This document shows, in pieces, positions 21,371-33,268 of a stretch of 64,000 bases of DNA. A program made the translations under genes and the position numbers. The notes under the pieces are model-generated. The model was not told the origin of the DNA, searched no databases, and saw only the letters and a program-made list of their open reading frames with translations. The stretch spans positions 16,762,501 to 16,826,500 of the forward strand of contig NC_091663.1 in assembly GCF_042453785.1 (NCBI RefSeq), in the 5' to 3' direction. The first letter of the stretch is position 1, and each line of letters opens with the position of its first letter. The stretch comes from Malus domestica (Eukaryota > Streptophyta > Magnoliopsida > Rosales > Rosaceae).

Positions 21371-23935
21371 TTAAGCAATCCCAACAGCAACATCAAGTTT
21401 TTCAATGTGATTATCCTGATAAAATAGTGAGCTAAGTGGATTGACGGAGCAACTTGTATCTCCTATGTTCTTAACAATCTCATCCAGTATTCTATAAATA
21501 TCCTTTATTTGCGGATGATTAGTGTGGTCTACAGTGAACACATGTACCCTATTATCAACCTCTATCCAGCTACAACCGGGTTTTTTCTCAATGCCCTTCT
21601 TTCTCATCTCTTTTCTAACATCTGCAAAAGCTTCTAATTGTCCAGAGTCAGAATACGTATTAGCTAGAAGGACATAACTCCCAGAATCATCTACATCTAA
21701 ATCGACCAAATTTTTCACTGCAACTTCTGCTAACTTTGAATCGCGATGAACCCGACAAGCGCCAAGCAAGGCCCCCCATATGGCAGCATTTGGCTTAAGG
21801 GGCATTTCATCTATCAATTTCTTGGCGTCCTCTAATAACCCAGCCCGACCAAGTAGGTCTACCATGCAAGCAAAATGCTCACATGTTGGATAGATGCCAA
21901 AATCTTCGGTCATGGAAGTGAAGTGGTGTTTCCCCTCTTTTACCAGGCCCGAATGGCTACAACCCGATATAACCGATACAAAACTTATATGATCAGGTTC
22001 ACAATCCGTTTTCAACATATTCTCAAAAACATCAATCACTTTCCTACCTTCACCATTTTGAGCATATCCTGCCATAATCGCATTCCAAGTAATCAAATTT
22101 TTATCAGAAATTGAATAAAAAACTCTTTTCGCTTCTTCAATTCTCCCACATCTTGAATACAAAGTAATAATGCTATTTTTGACTGAAACATTAGAGATAA
22201 ACCCTAGTTTTTCAGCTTGAGCTATAACTTGAACCCCAAGTTTTAGTACTGCTAAATCAGAACAGGCACTGATTGACGTTACTAAGGTGACCCAATCAGG
22301 TTTAACCTCCAACCTTCGCATTAGAATATACAATTTTAGGCCTTCTTCCCAAAAACCATTTTGGAAATATGTTGCTAACATTGAATTCCAAGTTATGACA
22401 TTCCTCTCTGGCATTTTATCAAAATATTCTCGAGCTTTTTCAACATTACCAATTTGAGAGAATGTCGTGATCATCGCTGTCCATGATATTATATCTTTAA
22501 CTGGCATCAACTTGAATGCCCGGTTTGCACTATGAGTATTTTCGCACTTCGCATACATTGTGACAAGAGAATTCCCCACAGGAGTAGAAGAGGTCATCCC
22601 AGCCTTGATTGTATATCCATGGAGCTGTTCCCCAACTAAAACATGCTTTTGGCCTGAACAAACCCCAAGGACTGTTGCAAGAATAAACTCATCCAAGGAA
22701 ATAGGAGCCTTTCTCATTTGTTTAAACAGCAATAAAGCTTCGTCTTCGAGCCCGGACTGCACAACTCCACTGATCAAAGAAGTCCAAGAAACGGCATTGC
22801 GTTCTGTCATGGTGTTAAACACCTGCCTTGCAAAATGCAAGTGTCCACATTTGACATACATATCAATCAGCCCACTACCTGCAAAAACATCAAGAATTGG
22901 TTCCATACGGATGATACGAGCATGCAAATGGGTACCCCATTCAAGATCATGTATGCTTGCACATGCACTAAGTACTGTGGCATATATCAAAGAATTTGGT
23001 CTAGAACCTTGGTTCCACATCTCAACAAACATACTGAGACTCTCAACTGCAAAACCATGTTGAGAAAAGATTGAAATCATGGTGTTCCAAGACACACAGT
23101 CACGTTCAGGCATTTGAACAAACAAATGAAGAGCCCTTCCAACCCCATAAAGTTTCGAGTAACCATAGACCATACTGTTCCAACAAAACAAACTCGGATA
23201 CGGGATCCTCCAAAACATTTTCTCAGCAGAGCTCAACGCACCACACTTAATGTACATATCAATAATCGAATTTTGAATCGCCATGTTGTTTGCAAAATCT
23301 AACTTCTCCACAAGACTATGCAACTGAAGAGCCAATTTGATGTAGCCAAGACTACCACAAGCCTTCATTACGCAAGAGAATGAAAATGGGTCGGAAAAAC
23401 TATCACAGTTCCGAACCATTGAAGCAAACACTTTAATCGTCTCGGCTGGTTGTCCATTGTTAAAATGCCCAGACATCATTGTAGTCCAAGACACAGAATC
23501 TCTCACAGGCATTTCTTCGAACAAATTCTTTGCTTCCATCATCCGATGCGAATCTACCAAGCCACTAATCATTGTATTCCAACTAAAAACATTAGGTTGT
23601 TGAATACTATCAAAAACCCGACAAGCATCGTCCACCAGGCTACACTGGGAGTACATATGCAAGAGATGGTTCTGGAGGAAAATAGCAGAGTCCAAACCTA
23701 CAGAAATGAGTTGGCCATGGAGTTTTCTGGCAATGGGTATCGACTTGAGAGATGCACAAGTTTTCATAGCTTCGTAGAATGTCTGTGACAATTCCATGTA
23801 AGATTGTTGCAGGGAGGGGTCAGGACAAAGAATAACTCTCTTGGAAAGACTTTCTTGGGTTGAGACATGACGAACTAGTAAGCGTGAGAGATGATATAGA
23901 TGCTTCAAGGGTTGAGCTGGCAGTATCTCCATCAC
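21371..23935 (-). CDS. PLS/E-class pentatricopeptide repeat protein, 854 aa
   Basis: An uninterrupted frame encodes a tandem array of PPR motifs from about residue 45 to 715. Repeated phrases such as VFSWNTMISG, DSVSWTTMMSG, NSLVTMYAKC and NVITWNSMLATY are typical of plant P, L and S repeats of about 31-36 residues. The C-terminus has the E region (AAIWGALLGACRVHRDSK from residue 717; GCSWIEV) and an E+-like tail, but no DYW deaminase domain. PLS/E proteins bind organelle RNA sequence-specifically, often as C-to-U editing factors working with a DYW protein in trans. The N-terminus (HVSTQESLSKR) is compatible with mitochondrial or plastid import. The ATG at 23935 follows a good acceptor (AATTTTAG before 23980), so the gene likely has a 5' UTR intron. 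The RNA target is not predictable here. Confidence 0.93.
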   Translation of the reverse strand: MMEILPAQPLKHLYHLSRLLVRHVSTQESLSKRVILCPDPSLQQSYMELSQTFYEAMKTCASLKSIPIARKLHGQLISVGLDSAIFLQNHLLHMYSQCSLVDDACRVFDSIQQPNVFSWNTMISGLVDSHRMMEAKNLFEEMPVRDSVSWTTMMSGHFNNGQPAETIKVFASMVRNCDSFSDPFSFSCVMKACGSLGYIKLALQLHSLVEKLDFANNMAIQNSIIDMYIKCGALSSAEKMFWRIPYPSLFCWNSMVYGYSKLYGVGRALHLFVQMPERDCVSWNTMISIFSQHGFAVESLSMFVEMWNQGSRPNSLIYATVLSACASIHDLEWGTHLHARIIRMEPILDVFAGSGLIDMYVKCGHLHFARQVFNTMTERNAVSWTSLISGVVQSGLEDEALLLFKQMRKAPISLDEFILATVLGVCSGQKHVLVGEQLHGYTIKAGMTSSTPVGNSLVTMYAKCENTHSANRAFKLMPVKDIISWTAMITTFSQIGNVEKAREYFDKMPERNVITWNSMLATYFQNGFWEEGLKLYILMRRLEVKPDWVTLVTSISACSDLAVLKLGVQVIAQAEKLGFISNVSVKNSIITLYSRCGRIEEAKRVFYSISDKNLITWNAIMAGYAQNGEGRKVIDVFENMLKTDCEPDHISFVSVISGCSHSGLVKEGKHHFTSMTEDFGIYPTCEHFACMVDLLGRAGLLEDAKKLIDEMPLKPNAAIWGALLGACRVHRDSKLAEVAVKNLVDLDVDDSGSYVLLANTYSDSGQLEAFADVRKEMRKKGIEKKPGCSWIEVDNRVHVFTVDHTNHPQIKDIYRILDEIVKNIGDTSCSVNPLSSLFYQDNHIEKLDVAVGIA

Positions 23936-24879
23936 TGGAGATATTAGGCTTAACTGCCTCAGAGACTTCTATGAGATGTCCTAAAATTAAAGAAAAGAAC
24001 GCAGTATTTGAGTAAGAAACTCAGAATATAAAATGGCATCAGCTATAACCTCAACTATGGCACACACATCTGAACGTTTGTCTGTTTTTAATATTACATC
24101 TAAAAAAGGGTTACAGAACTTGAAGCAGAGGATGATGCAAATTACTTAGAAGTGCTACGGGTTTGGCAAAATAATAAGTATCCATCAAAACATGAAAAAA
24201 GCCCTCCGGACTTGTTTAATCCATAATGCACACTCATAGTGGTGGGTCGAAAACACTATGCTAACAAAGTTTAAGGATATAACACAAAAATATTCGTCCC
24301 TTGATAATTTGTACCAATTATACATCTGACAAGGAAAATTATCCGTTTATGAACTGGTCCATACCAACTAACCGCAACTATATGACTACTATGGTCCGTA
24401 TGCAAAACATTAAAAAGTTAATTGATATTTTCATCTGAGAATCTGAAAAATGCTCTTGCCAGTAATGACTAATGAGGGGCAGAAAACACGACCAATTTCT
24501 CATCAGTAAAGTTTCAGTTTTCGCCCATTGATCCCCTTAGTTTACTAGTTGTTGCAATTCAAATAAAAATGACTTACTTTCATCAAACTTATCCAACCAA
24601 ATAGCAGAATTAAGCTGCTACGCTAACGAATAATTGCGAAAATTAGTGAACTAAAACCACATGGACCAAATTGAAACTATTGGAAAACTTCGACCGAAAA
24701 CATCAAAACATGGACAAATACAAGCCACCGAAAACATTAATACTTGAGTACCCAAGTTACAATTCCAGCAGATAAAGCGTACGCACTTGGATACGACCCG
24801 AAGAGGAACGACAAAGATCAGCTTAAACGATATTCCTAGATAATACCAGGCAGATATGGAGAGGGTATGAAAAAGTTAC

Positions 24880-25070
24880 TAGCTTTTGGAAGCGACGGAG
24901 CAGAGGCGGCGTCGAGGTGCGCATCTGCAGTGTTTCCGTCGTCGGAGAGGTTCGCATCCGGCCGTTCGAAGCTCGCGCGCTGAGTTGCTCGAGATGTATG
25001 TGAAGGAGGTTGCACTGAGTCTCTTCGATTTCAAGTGTTCTCGGCTGAAAGAGAACTGGTAAATTTTGGG
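24880..25070 (-). promoter_or_regulatory. Likely 5' UTR exon and promoter side of the PPR gene
   Basis: A GC-richer minus-strand block is followed by a possible donor GTAACT (24879-24874), about 0.9 kb before the acceptor at 23981. It contains a 66-codon open frame starting at 25079 that has no recognisable domain. It is more likely leader sequence. The donor is weak, so the exact exon end is uncertain. Confidence 0.4.
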
Positions 25071-25080
25071 GAAAGTCATT

Positions 25081-25410
25081 AAAAGGGCAATTTAGTCCAT
25101 TAGCCCTTTTCTTTTTGTATAATTACAACTTGTTGGAGGCGTATTGGAGGTGGGCAAACGGGTCTTTGACCCCGGGGCGCGGTGGGTCCAGTCGGTTCTA
25201 GGTGGGTATGGGACGGATCCATATTTTATAAATTCAAAACAGGATGCGGCAGGTCAGGTCCATGTAATTAGATCCAAATCTCTAAAAAAATGGGTCCTCA
25301 ACCCGGACCGGTTCCACTGTACTTTATACAAAGATTATGTCTCTCCCTCGCTGACTGCATGACTCTCCTCTCTTGATGACTCCAACTCCAAGTTTGGAAG
25401 CCGTTTTTTC
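25081..25410. other. Possible transposon remnant between PPR gene and Copia fragment
   Basis: Contains GGTGGGCAAACGGGTC and GGACCGG words like the subterminal parts of hAT elements in this window. No paired ends are found. Confidence 0.3.
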
Positions 25411-25553
25411 TTATGTGGATTTTGACGAACATCTATTCTTGGTTGGTCATATGTATGATAGACGTCCTGTAGACATTTAATTTAGCTTTGTATTGTCTCA
25501 CGCACTTTTCCTTAGACTATAAGTTTTTTGTTTTGCCTTAGGTTTTACCATAG

Positions 25554-26919
25554 TGTTGACCCTAAAAACTACCAAACTTACGTGGCGTGCAGGCCGAGTA
25601 ATCTATAAGCTAACTACGTCATTCGGTGAATGCGGGGCGTGCCAACTCGTCAGCCGAGCTCGACCGAGGAGTAAATTTGTTGATGTTGCGTTGGGTGCGC
25701 AGCTGACTTCTGCGTGTTGCGATTGCGGCCGAGAAAGGAACACGTCTCGGCCTCTTGGGCTCTCGAGCCTGAAGACAAGATTACTATTCTTACGAAGTTC
25801 ACAAATCGTCGTCGTCGGATTCGATCACAGTGATGTTATTCATCAGAGTAAATTCTCGCCGAATCGACACCAAAGTGTAAGGGCACAAATACTCAAAGCG
25901 AATATAAGTCTTAATAGTGAACGTGGTTCGGCCGTCTGAATGCCGAACTCTAACTCCCACCTGGGAGTATCCAATCATAAAATAACTCGGCGTGCAATGC
26001 GCCGAGCTCAATAAATTGTAACACCTCACTTCGCCAAGAAGGCTAATGAGATGACCTCAATCAATAAGGATTCGGAAATCCTTCTCGACCGAGACTTGGA
26101 TAAGTAACTAACCGTCATCGCCGCAGTGCTGTTGATGCCAATGGAAGATACTGCGAGACCGGCTGACTCTACGATGACAGAGCTATCTATGCCGACTTAA
26201 GATATCACCGGTTGCTTTCACAGTGCTGTTGATGCCAACGGAAGATGTGTCAGCGAAAAGAGAAAATAAAAATCTCAAAGTTGTTGAGAGAGTTTGCGTA
26301 GGGCAGTTGTGTGTTGAATTGGAGGTCCCTTTTACGCTGCACAACCTCATGTATTTATAGTGAAGGTTAAACCCCACCGCTTGGCGCAACTTGATACTCA
26401 TGAAGAGTCCTATTTGAATTATATTTTGTGGAATTGCATCCGAACTGTGCGCTGCACTATCCTTTAGCCGAGGATCTCTAAGACAAACTAAAGCATATCC
26501 TTCAGCATAAGCCATAATACCACCGTGGACTTTTAGCCCATTTAAACCACCACCTTCGCATGCTAATCTCTGACCCATATACCAAAATGTTTATCCATAT
26601 TTTAAATACATAATAATCACTTTGCAGCAGACTAAGCAACCAAATTGATCCCACCCACACATTTATACGCTGATCAACTTGGATTCATACGCCAAACATC
26701 CAGATCAACTCGAATTGTGCCACCATATTCCCAGCTTGGAGATACATATCTCATCTTTCATAATAAATTATTATTAAAAGATAGTTATGATAAAGACCAT
26801 AACATTATCCTTAAATAATAACAACATGATCTTTTTACCTTTCCATCTGACGGTTGGGAGCTATGCCCACTTAACGGCCTCGATTGCTCGGGACGATGGT
26901 GTAAAATTGGGTCCAAACA
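25554..26919 (-). mobile_element. Solo LTR (1.37 kb) inside the third Copia
   Basis: It starts TGTTGACCC and ends CCAAACA, with a perfect 5-bp duplication CATAG at 25549-25553 and 26920-26924. There is no internal region, so it is a solo LTR left by LTR-LTR recombination. A TATA-like TATAAATAC on the minus strand (near 26,350) and the leader-like text after it suggest the LTR points to the minus strand. It contains a diverged repeat with GCAGTGCTGTTGATGCCAA (about 26,125 and 26,218). Probably Gypsy type, by length. Confidence 0.9.
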
Positions 26920-27059
26920 CATAGCCATTGGGTTTTTGTGAGACTTGGTTCCATATGCAAGTTCCTTTGTTTGAGACTAGCGTGTTCCCGAATAAGTGTC
27001 GAAGGGTCAACTTCTTCTGATGATGAATTTACTTGAGTATTTACACACTTAAGGAGGAG

Positions 27060-27275
27060 TATTATAGATATTATATTAAAATGTGATTGTGTAAATTCTC
27101 GATATATTTGATTACTAGTTACTCTTTTCCTACTAAGATTGTATATACTTGAAGGACAAGTAGTCTTCTCTTTTTACCACCATAAACTCATACACGCAGA
27201 GAAATCCTCACTTTATCCACTCTCTTTCTTTTGCCGCACCCCTCTCTTCCCTTGTCAGATAAATTGGCCACAACA
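27060..27275 (+). repeat. 3' LTR of the third Copia element
   Basis: 216 bp following a polypurine tract. It shares GTGATTGTGTAAAT, TTTCCTACTA and the CTTGTCAGATAAAT...CCACAACA ending with the LTR of element 2. Confidence 0.8.
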
Positions 27276-27687
27276 GTCATAATTTTTGTACTATTGGGTA
27301 TATGGGCCATTTTCTATTTCTCACGAATATATATATATTTTTTTTTGGGTTCAACAAGAAGATTAACACGAGTATATTTGGATTTTGGAGTGGCGCAAAT
27401 AAAACTTCAAACATCAGGACAGGATATCAATAGAACATATATAGCAGGATCTAAAGCGAAAACCAAGTACCACTACATTACATACAGGAGTGTCAAAAAC
27501 CACCTTCCAGAAAACCGGTCTTCTCATTCGTAACGTTTTACCTTGAAACATCAGTAACACTTCACACTAGTAGAATATCAATAGAATTGGCAACCAAAAT
27601 ATCAAGCAAGACGTTATCAAATCACCCTAGAGGGGGGTCCAAGTCCGCCCCAACATTGCTCATGTAGACCTTACGCTGCGTGTACTA

Positions 27688-27822
27688 TGACACCGCCCGG
27701 AATTGGGCCGCCTGGACAGCCACGGGTCCAGCAGCGGCATTAGGAGCCGGGCCAGGGCTAACCACCAGCAACTGGTACACGGTCATCCGATTACCAATCT
27801 TCTTCTGGGGCAGCTGTTGGGC
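27688..27822 (-). CDS. Possible last exon of an unrecognised gene
   Basis: After the acceptor-like sequence ending CCCAACAG, the minus strand reads an open frame beginning LPQKKIGNRMTVYQLLVV and ending AAQFRAVS before a TAG at 27688-27690. It could join in phase with a short exon at 28314-28361 (see next). I do not recognise the protein. It could be a fragment carried by a transposon instead of part of an expressed gene. Confidence 0.3.
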
Positions 27823-28313
27823 TTTCCAGGCAACAGAACGAGTTTTGAAGAGAAAGAAACCAAAACTCTTTCACTTACCAGATACCTTATCACAAAAGAA
27901 CACTCACCAGTCTCAAGACATTTTTGACATTCAGAGAACAAGGGCATATATTGGAAAATATGCATACATGAATTCAGATACTGCAACATTTGGGTGATGC
28001 TACAAGATTACGTTGGATTCTTGGGAAAAGTGAGGTTTGTCAATACAACCATGGAGCTTACAATTATATACCGAACAACAAGAAATAAAAAAACAAGAAG
28101 AAAAATTTCTACTTTTCATTCTCTCTCGTTATAATCATCTGATCTTAGTTCAATTTCCTTTTAACATATAAATTCCAGATATAATAATATCTAAAAACAC
28201 TTGGCTTGAGAAAAATCTAAAGATTAACTTCAAAAAGATTGAAAACAAAGAGTTGAAGACCAATATGAGGGAACAATTGGATAAGCAAATGAGAATAGCT
28301 AAAAAAATCTTCA

Positions 28314-28361
28314 TACCTCTGCTGTATCACCGCCACCATACACTCCTTGGGATGTCAACTG
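28314..28361 (-). CDS. Possible internal exon of the same unrecognised gene
   Basis: On the minus strand, TTTTCGCTTGCAG precedes an open segment reading LTSQGVYGGGDTAE, followed by GTATGAAG. Both splice signals are good. It ends in phase 0, matching the exon at 27.7-27.8 kb. No upstream partner was found before the GAR transformylase stop at 28,862. Confidence 0.3.
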
Positions 28362-28861
28362 CAAGCGAAAATATGTGGCCCTTATAATGTATCATGAATT
28401 CAGTTGGGTCTCATTAACTGAGAAAGCAACACACGCAAAGAAAGCTGAAAATTCCGAAATGTGGTACGTCCAACTTTGAGAGTTTGCCACTTAACCCTCT
28501 GATATGTTCTTTTTCCTTCTTCTTTTAAATTAACATCCCATTGTACGATACTCAAACCATTCTAGATAATAAAAAGAAACATACGATACGCGTTGCACCA
28601 TTCTACAAAACGATAGCCTGCAGTTTAACAGGAATCGAGCACTGACTAAATTTACTCGTACACAATGAATAGAAATCATGCTAGACTAAGTTTGGCACTT
28701 TTTTTTCTGCTACCATTCTCTCTCTCTTTTTTTCTTTTTTTTTTTTTCTTTTTTTTTGTTTTTGTTTTTGTGAGCATATGAAATGCAATGCATCCAAGTA
28801 ACAGGTAGTAGTGTATATAAACTGGACAAAGCCTCTTCAAAACTGAAAACCTTTGGTTCCT

Positions 28862-31145
28862 CTAGCTGTATTCAGCGGGATTTTCTTTGCTTCGGATGAT
28901 AGGAACACCGTCCTCCCTCCAAATTATCCGTTCTTCACATAACGCTTTTGTTACTTCCACATATAAGGCGTGCTCCTAAAATCAATAATGAAGCCAAATT
29001 AGAAATTTAATTGAATAGAATGCACGGACTAACATGTTTATGATTCTAGCATTTGAAAGAGGTCAGTATCCAAAATCAAACAGACGGAGAAAATCTTCTT
29101 TGGATTCAATCAGTGGTTCGACAAGACAAAAATTGCATTACCTCCCTAAGAACCCTTGCTGCCAGCTCCTCGGCAGTGTCCTTAGCAAGCACAGGGACAA
29201 CTCTTTGAGCAAGGATACGTCCTGTATCATAGTGCTCATCAACAAAATGTATTGTAGGGCCTGAGTATCTGACGAAAATGAAATACCTAATATTAGAACT
29301 TCTCCTCGTACATGCAAACTGCAAATGTAACTCAAATGAGTGAAGGTTGATTCAAAAGCCAATCGGCTATTGGTGAAAGATGCATACCTTGCCCCAGAAG
29401 CAATGACTGCTTTGTGGACCTTCATACCGTAATTACCTTTGCCTCCAAATGCTGGTAGGAGTGAGGGATGGATGTTCAGTATGGATATGGGATAAGCTTG
29501 TATCAACTCTACCGGTATAAGTTTCAAGTAACCAGCCAGGAGGACAAAGTCAACCTCCAATCCCCTGATCATATCAACAATCAAAAGCTAATTAGCAATA
29601 AAACTATGCTTAAAAGACTGCTCATAGATAATTCATGCCACGCTAGCAACAGCTCAAGTTGGCCTATGTCCCTAGGCTAGTGAAACACCAGAGAATAAGC
29701 ATGTAATTTTAACTATGGTCCTACAGATTGTTTATAGTGAATAAAACTGACGTTTGTTATTCAAAATCAACCAAAATGCACAGAGGTTGATAAGTAATGT
29801 AAATAACATAATATGTGTTGTGTCCTTGATTGTCAATTTGCCAAGAGTAAAATTGAAGTAAATTCATTAAAACGAGCCGGTTAACTTATTTAAAAACTGG
29901 ACGCCAATAATATTTGCGCTGGCCTCAGCCTCCCCTTTGAGGCATTTAATCAAACAAGTACCATACTTGTTCTCATGTTAAAATAAAATATCAATACAGT
30001 TAGGCAGACTTCTTCTGCCATCTTAAGTATAAGTAGATGATTCAGCATTCTAAATACCCAATGAGAGAGAAACTTGGATACAAAAGTTTTGAGCTGTCGA
30101 AGAGCCTGACCTAAGGGTAGCAACAAGGTCAGCCGGAGATATTCCATCGGGCTCAAGTTTAGTTTTGGGGAACACTATAACCGGGAGGCTCTTATCTCTT
30201 GCATAGTCGGCACCTCCGCAACCTGACAAGCAAAATAACATACAGTACACATGAATGGATATACAATATTCCCATCAAAGATTTCTATAATATACCTTTA
30301 AAGCTCCTAACTTGTTTTCTATTTTTACCACACTCTATCATTAGCAGAAGAAACCCCAAGTACCAATGTATACCATTATGAAGCAAGCCTTCAGAGCAAG
30401 TCTACGGGCTCTGATTCAGAAAAGCATTTGCAGGAGGCACTCGTGCTCATAAGTGCTTTTGTGAGAAGCATAAGACATTTTCATTCACAATCTAAGTGCT
30501 TCCTAGAAAAGCACCAAACACCAATGCTGGCATCGAAAGGATGCTAATACATTTGACCATGAAAACTTTTTCATTCAATCTATCCACAATTTTTCCCAAC
30601 AAAAACAAAACCGAGATCAGAATTTGAGGTCACAAAACAAAAATTTGAGCAAGCAATAACAACAAATGTTAAGATCGAGCAGTTGCATAAAAGGGAAATA
30701 CCATGATTATCCAGTAAGAAAAGCAAACTGGATTGATTGACAATGACAAAAGCACTTGAGAGCGGAGGATACCTTGTTTACTTGCGACCAAAATGACAAC
30801 GTCTCCGAGAATTGAACCGTTAAGACACGCTTCATGGATTGACCGGAAATTGGAGCCACCGCCGGAGACAAAAACCGCAAGCTTTTTCCGCAGAATCCCA
30901 CCTATCGAATCTTGACTGTATGAATCCGAAGAAACCACCACCTCAGCTGTCTCTGTGTGTGTGGTGTTCGTGCACTTTATTAACTTGGTAGACAAAGGGC
31001 GAGCTTTGAAGGAGACCCATTTGTGGGATTGAGCAAAAGATGTGGTGGAAGAAGAAGGGGAGGGATATTTGACGAAGAATTGGGTTTCGGCATTTGGAAT
31101 CGGCGATGTTGAGCAAAACCCAGAAAGCAGACGCTGAGCTTCCAT
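28862..31145 (-). CDS. PUR3: Phosphoribosylglycinamide formyltransferase (GAR transformylase), organelle-targeted
   Basis: Five exons join with intact phase: 31145-30773, 30222-30111, 29564-29388, 29268-29142 and 28975-28862, coding 300 residues. All introns are GT-AG. The enzyme (EC 2.1.2.2) transfers a formyl group from 10-formyl-tetrahydrofolate to GAR, the third step of purine synthesis. The PurN-type fold begins at about residue 88 (LAVFVSGGGSNFRS). The catalytic triad is visible as N192 and H194 (ILNIHPSLLPAF) and D235 (EHYDTGRILAQ). Residues 1-85, rich in Ser, Thr and basic residues, fit a plastid or mitochondrial transit peptide. The length agrees with the plant enzyme as I remember it. 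The stop is TAG after NPAEYS. No damage seen. Confidence 0.93.
30405..30510. repeat. MITE-like repeat in GAR transformylase intron 1
   Basis: AAGTGCTTTTGTGAGAAGC and CTAAGTGCTTCCTAGAAAAGC resemble the AAGTGCTTTT-rich MITE at 16,523-16,752. The ends are not resolved. Confidence 0.35.
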
Positions 31146-31349
31146 TGAAAGACGGACAGAATATTTAGTTCTGAAGCGGGGGAGGTAGCAGATGTCTTTT
31201 TATCATTGATAAGATAACCAAAGCATTTAAATTCATAAATATCGGTTTTTATGCAGAATTTCAGATGTATCAAAATTCTACTTAAGTATACCCAATTGTC
31301 CTCAAAATTAAAACCTAATTACAACTAAAAGTCAACAGTCTTTTAAATT
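31146..31349 (-). promoter_or_regulatory. Promoter side of the GAR transformylase gene
   Basis: This is the short stretch before the minus-strand start, limited by a MITE at about 31,350. No clear TATA box is identified, so the call rests on position. Confidence 0.4.
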
Positions 31350-31762
31350 TTAGGCTTAATTGGATTAATAGTCCCATGATAATAAAGTAGTTGTAAGATA
31401 ATCCATATGGTTAAAAAATTAGGATTTAAGCTTTTGTAGCGAAGTCTGTTATGATTTAAACCTAAATTGAAAATTTTGTTAGTTCTCTGTTAATTGTTAG
31501 CATATGAGGCTCACATGTGAGGCTACAAAGACAAAGTTAGTCTCACATGTAAGCCCTACATACTAATAGTTAACGGAGAGTTCCGTTTTAGCCTAATATG
31601 TGTGGCTTAGATGCTAATAATTAACAAATTGTTAATCGAATATTAATTTTGGGCATAAATCCCAAAGATTTCACCATAACGGCTTAAATTCTAGTTCTCT
31701 TACCACATAGGCTATCTTCCAACTACTCTATCACCACAGAAACTAGTAATCCAATGAGGCCT
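31350..31762. mobile_element. MITE with long terminal inverted repeats
   Basis: The left end TAGGCTTAATTGGATTAATAG and the right end on the other strand TAGGCCTCATTGGATTACTAG are inverted repeats. Similarity continues inward (AAAGTAGTTGTAAGATA against AGAGTAGTTGGAAGATA). AAATTTT occurs on both sides and may be the target duplication. No coding capacity. Confidence 0.7.
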
Positions 31763-31985
31763 AAATTTTATTCATAATCGTTGTTCAAGAGGATGGGAGT
31801 GGCAAACGGGGATATTGCGAGCTTTGTCGAACAAGCCGAACACCATGAATGTATGTCAACTGCACCATTGCAAAACCATAATGCATTATAAGTATAAAAA
31901 TGAAGTAGAAATTGATTTATTTGAATTTATGGGAGCAATCGAAACAACAATTAGATCGATACAAAAGTATGTTACCTAAATTAAC

Positions 31986-32148
31986 ACTAGGGTATTCCTC
32001 TTCACTTGTAAGTAAGAGGTCTTATGTTTGATTATTGCCAAAGGTGAATTTGAACCATATTCTTGCTAGTCCATTGTGAGGCAAAACCAACCCCCCTCAA
32101 CTTAATGTAGATAATATCGTTTATTAAAAAAAATAATTACATATGCAT
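31986..32148 (+). mobile_element. SINE-like repeat, copy 1
   Basis: Contains TATGTTTGATTATTGCC, a degenerate pol III B-box context, then CGAATTTGAACCA-type words, and ends in an A-rich tail (TTATTAAAAAAAATAA). The same core occurs at 32,505-32,640. Confidence 0.4.
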
Positions 32149-32504
32149 AATACCATGGAACCGTGTACAAGAGATTTCCATCCAAACAAAGACATGAAGT
32201 TCTATCTTAAAAATAATCAAAACCCTAAAAATGAAAAAGAACATGAAAAAAAAAAAGAATAGAAAAAATCCCATTTGCATATGATAAATTTTACAATTAC
32301 TGGTATGCAGAGAAAATATCCCATGAGCTCATATAAGTTGAGGGCATTTAAGTCTTTTGAAGTTCATTTTTGGCTATATATGATCTTTTTAAAATTAAAA
32401 GTCAAATTTTTGCTATATTTGATAGATACTCGTACAAGATAACATTGTGAGAGATTTGGCATAAAAATTTATTGCAAATATAACACACACCAGTTACTTA
32501 GTAT

Positions 32505-32640
32505 GATCAGAGAATTCTTCTTCACTGGTAAATGAGAGGTTTAGGTTTGATTCTTGCTAAATGCGAATTTGAACCACATTATCGCTAACCCGTTGTGAGG
32601 CTCAACCCACTTCCCCACATGCAACTTAAGTTGGGTCAAC
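32505..32640 (+). mobile_element. SINE-like repeat, copy 2
   Basis: Shares TTCTTCACTGGTAAATGAGAGG, AGGTTTGATTCTTGC and GAATTTGAACCACATT with copy 1. The A-rich tail is missing. Confidence 0.4.
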
Positions 32641-33268
32641 CCAAATCCGTCCATGCTCAACCCTATTTCAAAACCGATCTGGTTAGTTAAAATGAAGACA
32701 AAATCTGCCCAAACCCAACCCGCCTTTAACCCGATTGTTTATTGGGTTGGGTTGGGTTAATGTCTTGCCCGTTCATGTCAACCCAAACCCAACTCGATTT
32801 TGAGCCCCAATTCGCTCATGCACATACTACCCATCTCACTTCATATTATATGAATTATTTATAAGTTTTGAAATTACTATACTTGAAGTTTATTGTCGAT
32901 TTTCATATGGATAACGAATGATAGTGTTACTTCTACATTTTTGAAATGAGATTCTGGTTCTTGAAAAATTAGAGGTGCGTTTTGGAATAAATTGTTAACT
33001 ATTTCATCTTGAATACAAATGATAATGAAGATGGGGAATTGAATACTTAACAAGGTGTGCATGAATATTATTTTCAATCACTCGAACTACAAAACTCTTA
33101 AGTGCTCGTTGTTAAGAGCATTTATCATATATGATATCTTGTCTTAAACTAATACGTAGATGTAGATGTAAAATGCTTGACTACTAATAAAGAAAAGGCT
33201 AATATATTACATATGGGGTGTAACAACCCGTCTCTAATTTTACAATTTTATAAAGAGTGAATTGACGA

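Larger units (their letters stand above)
25411..27275 (+). mobile_element. 3' end of a third Copia element (interrupted)
   Basis: The text from about 25,411 matches the post-pol region of elements 1 and 2 (GGTTGGTCATATG, TTTTACCATAG). It resumes after an inserted LTR at 26,920 with the same TTGTGAGACTT...TATGCAAGTTC pattern. A purine tract AAGGAGGAG (27051-27059) precedes an LTR at 27060-27275 ending GGCCACAACA, as in element 2. All coding sequence and the 5' LTR are missing. Confidence 0.8.
31763..33230. other. Intergenic with short repeats
   Basis: No gene seen. It holds the two SINE-like copies listed separately and a GGGTTGGGTTGGGTT-rich stretch (32,700-32,800) resembling a hAT subterminal region, without identifiable ends. 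Confidence 0.4.

Noticed and set aside
22560-23063. Plus-strand open frame of 167 codons
   Set aside because: Shadow of the PPR coding strand.
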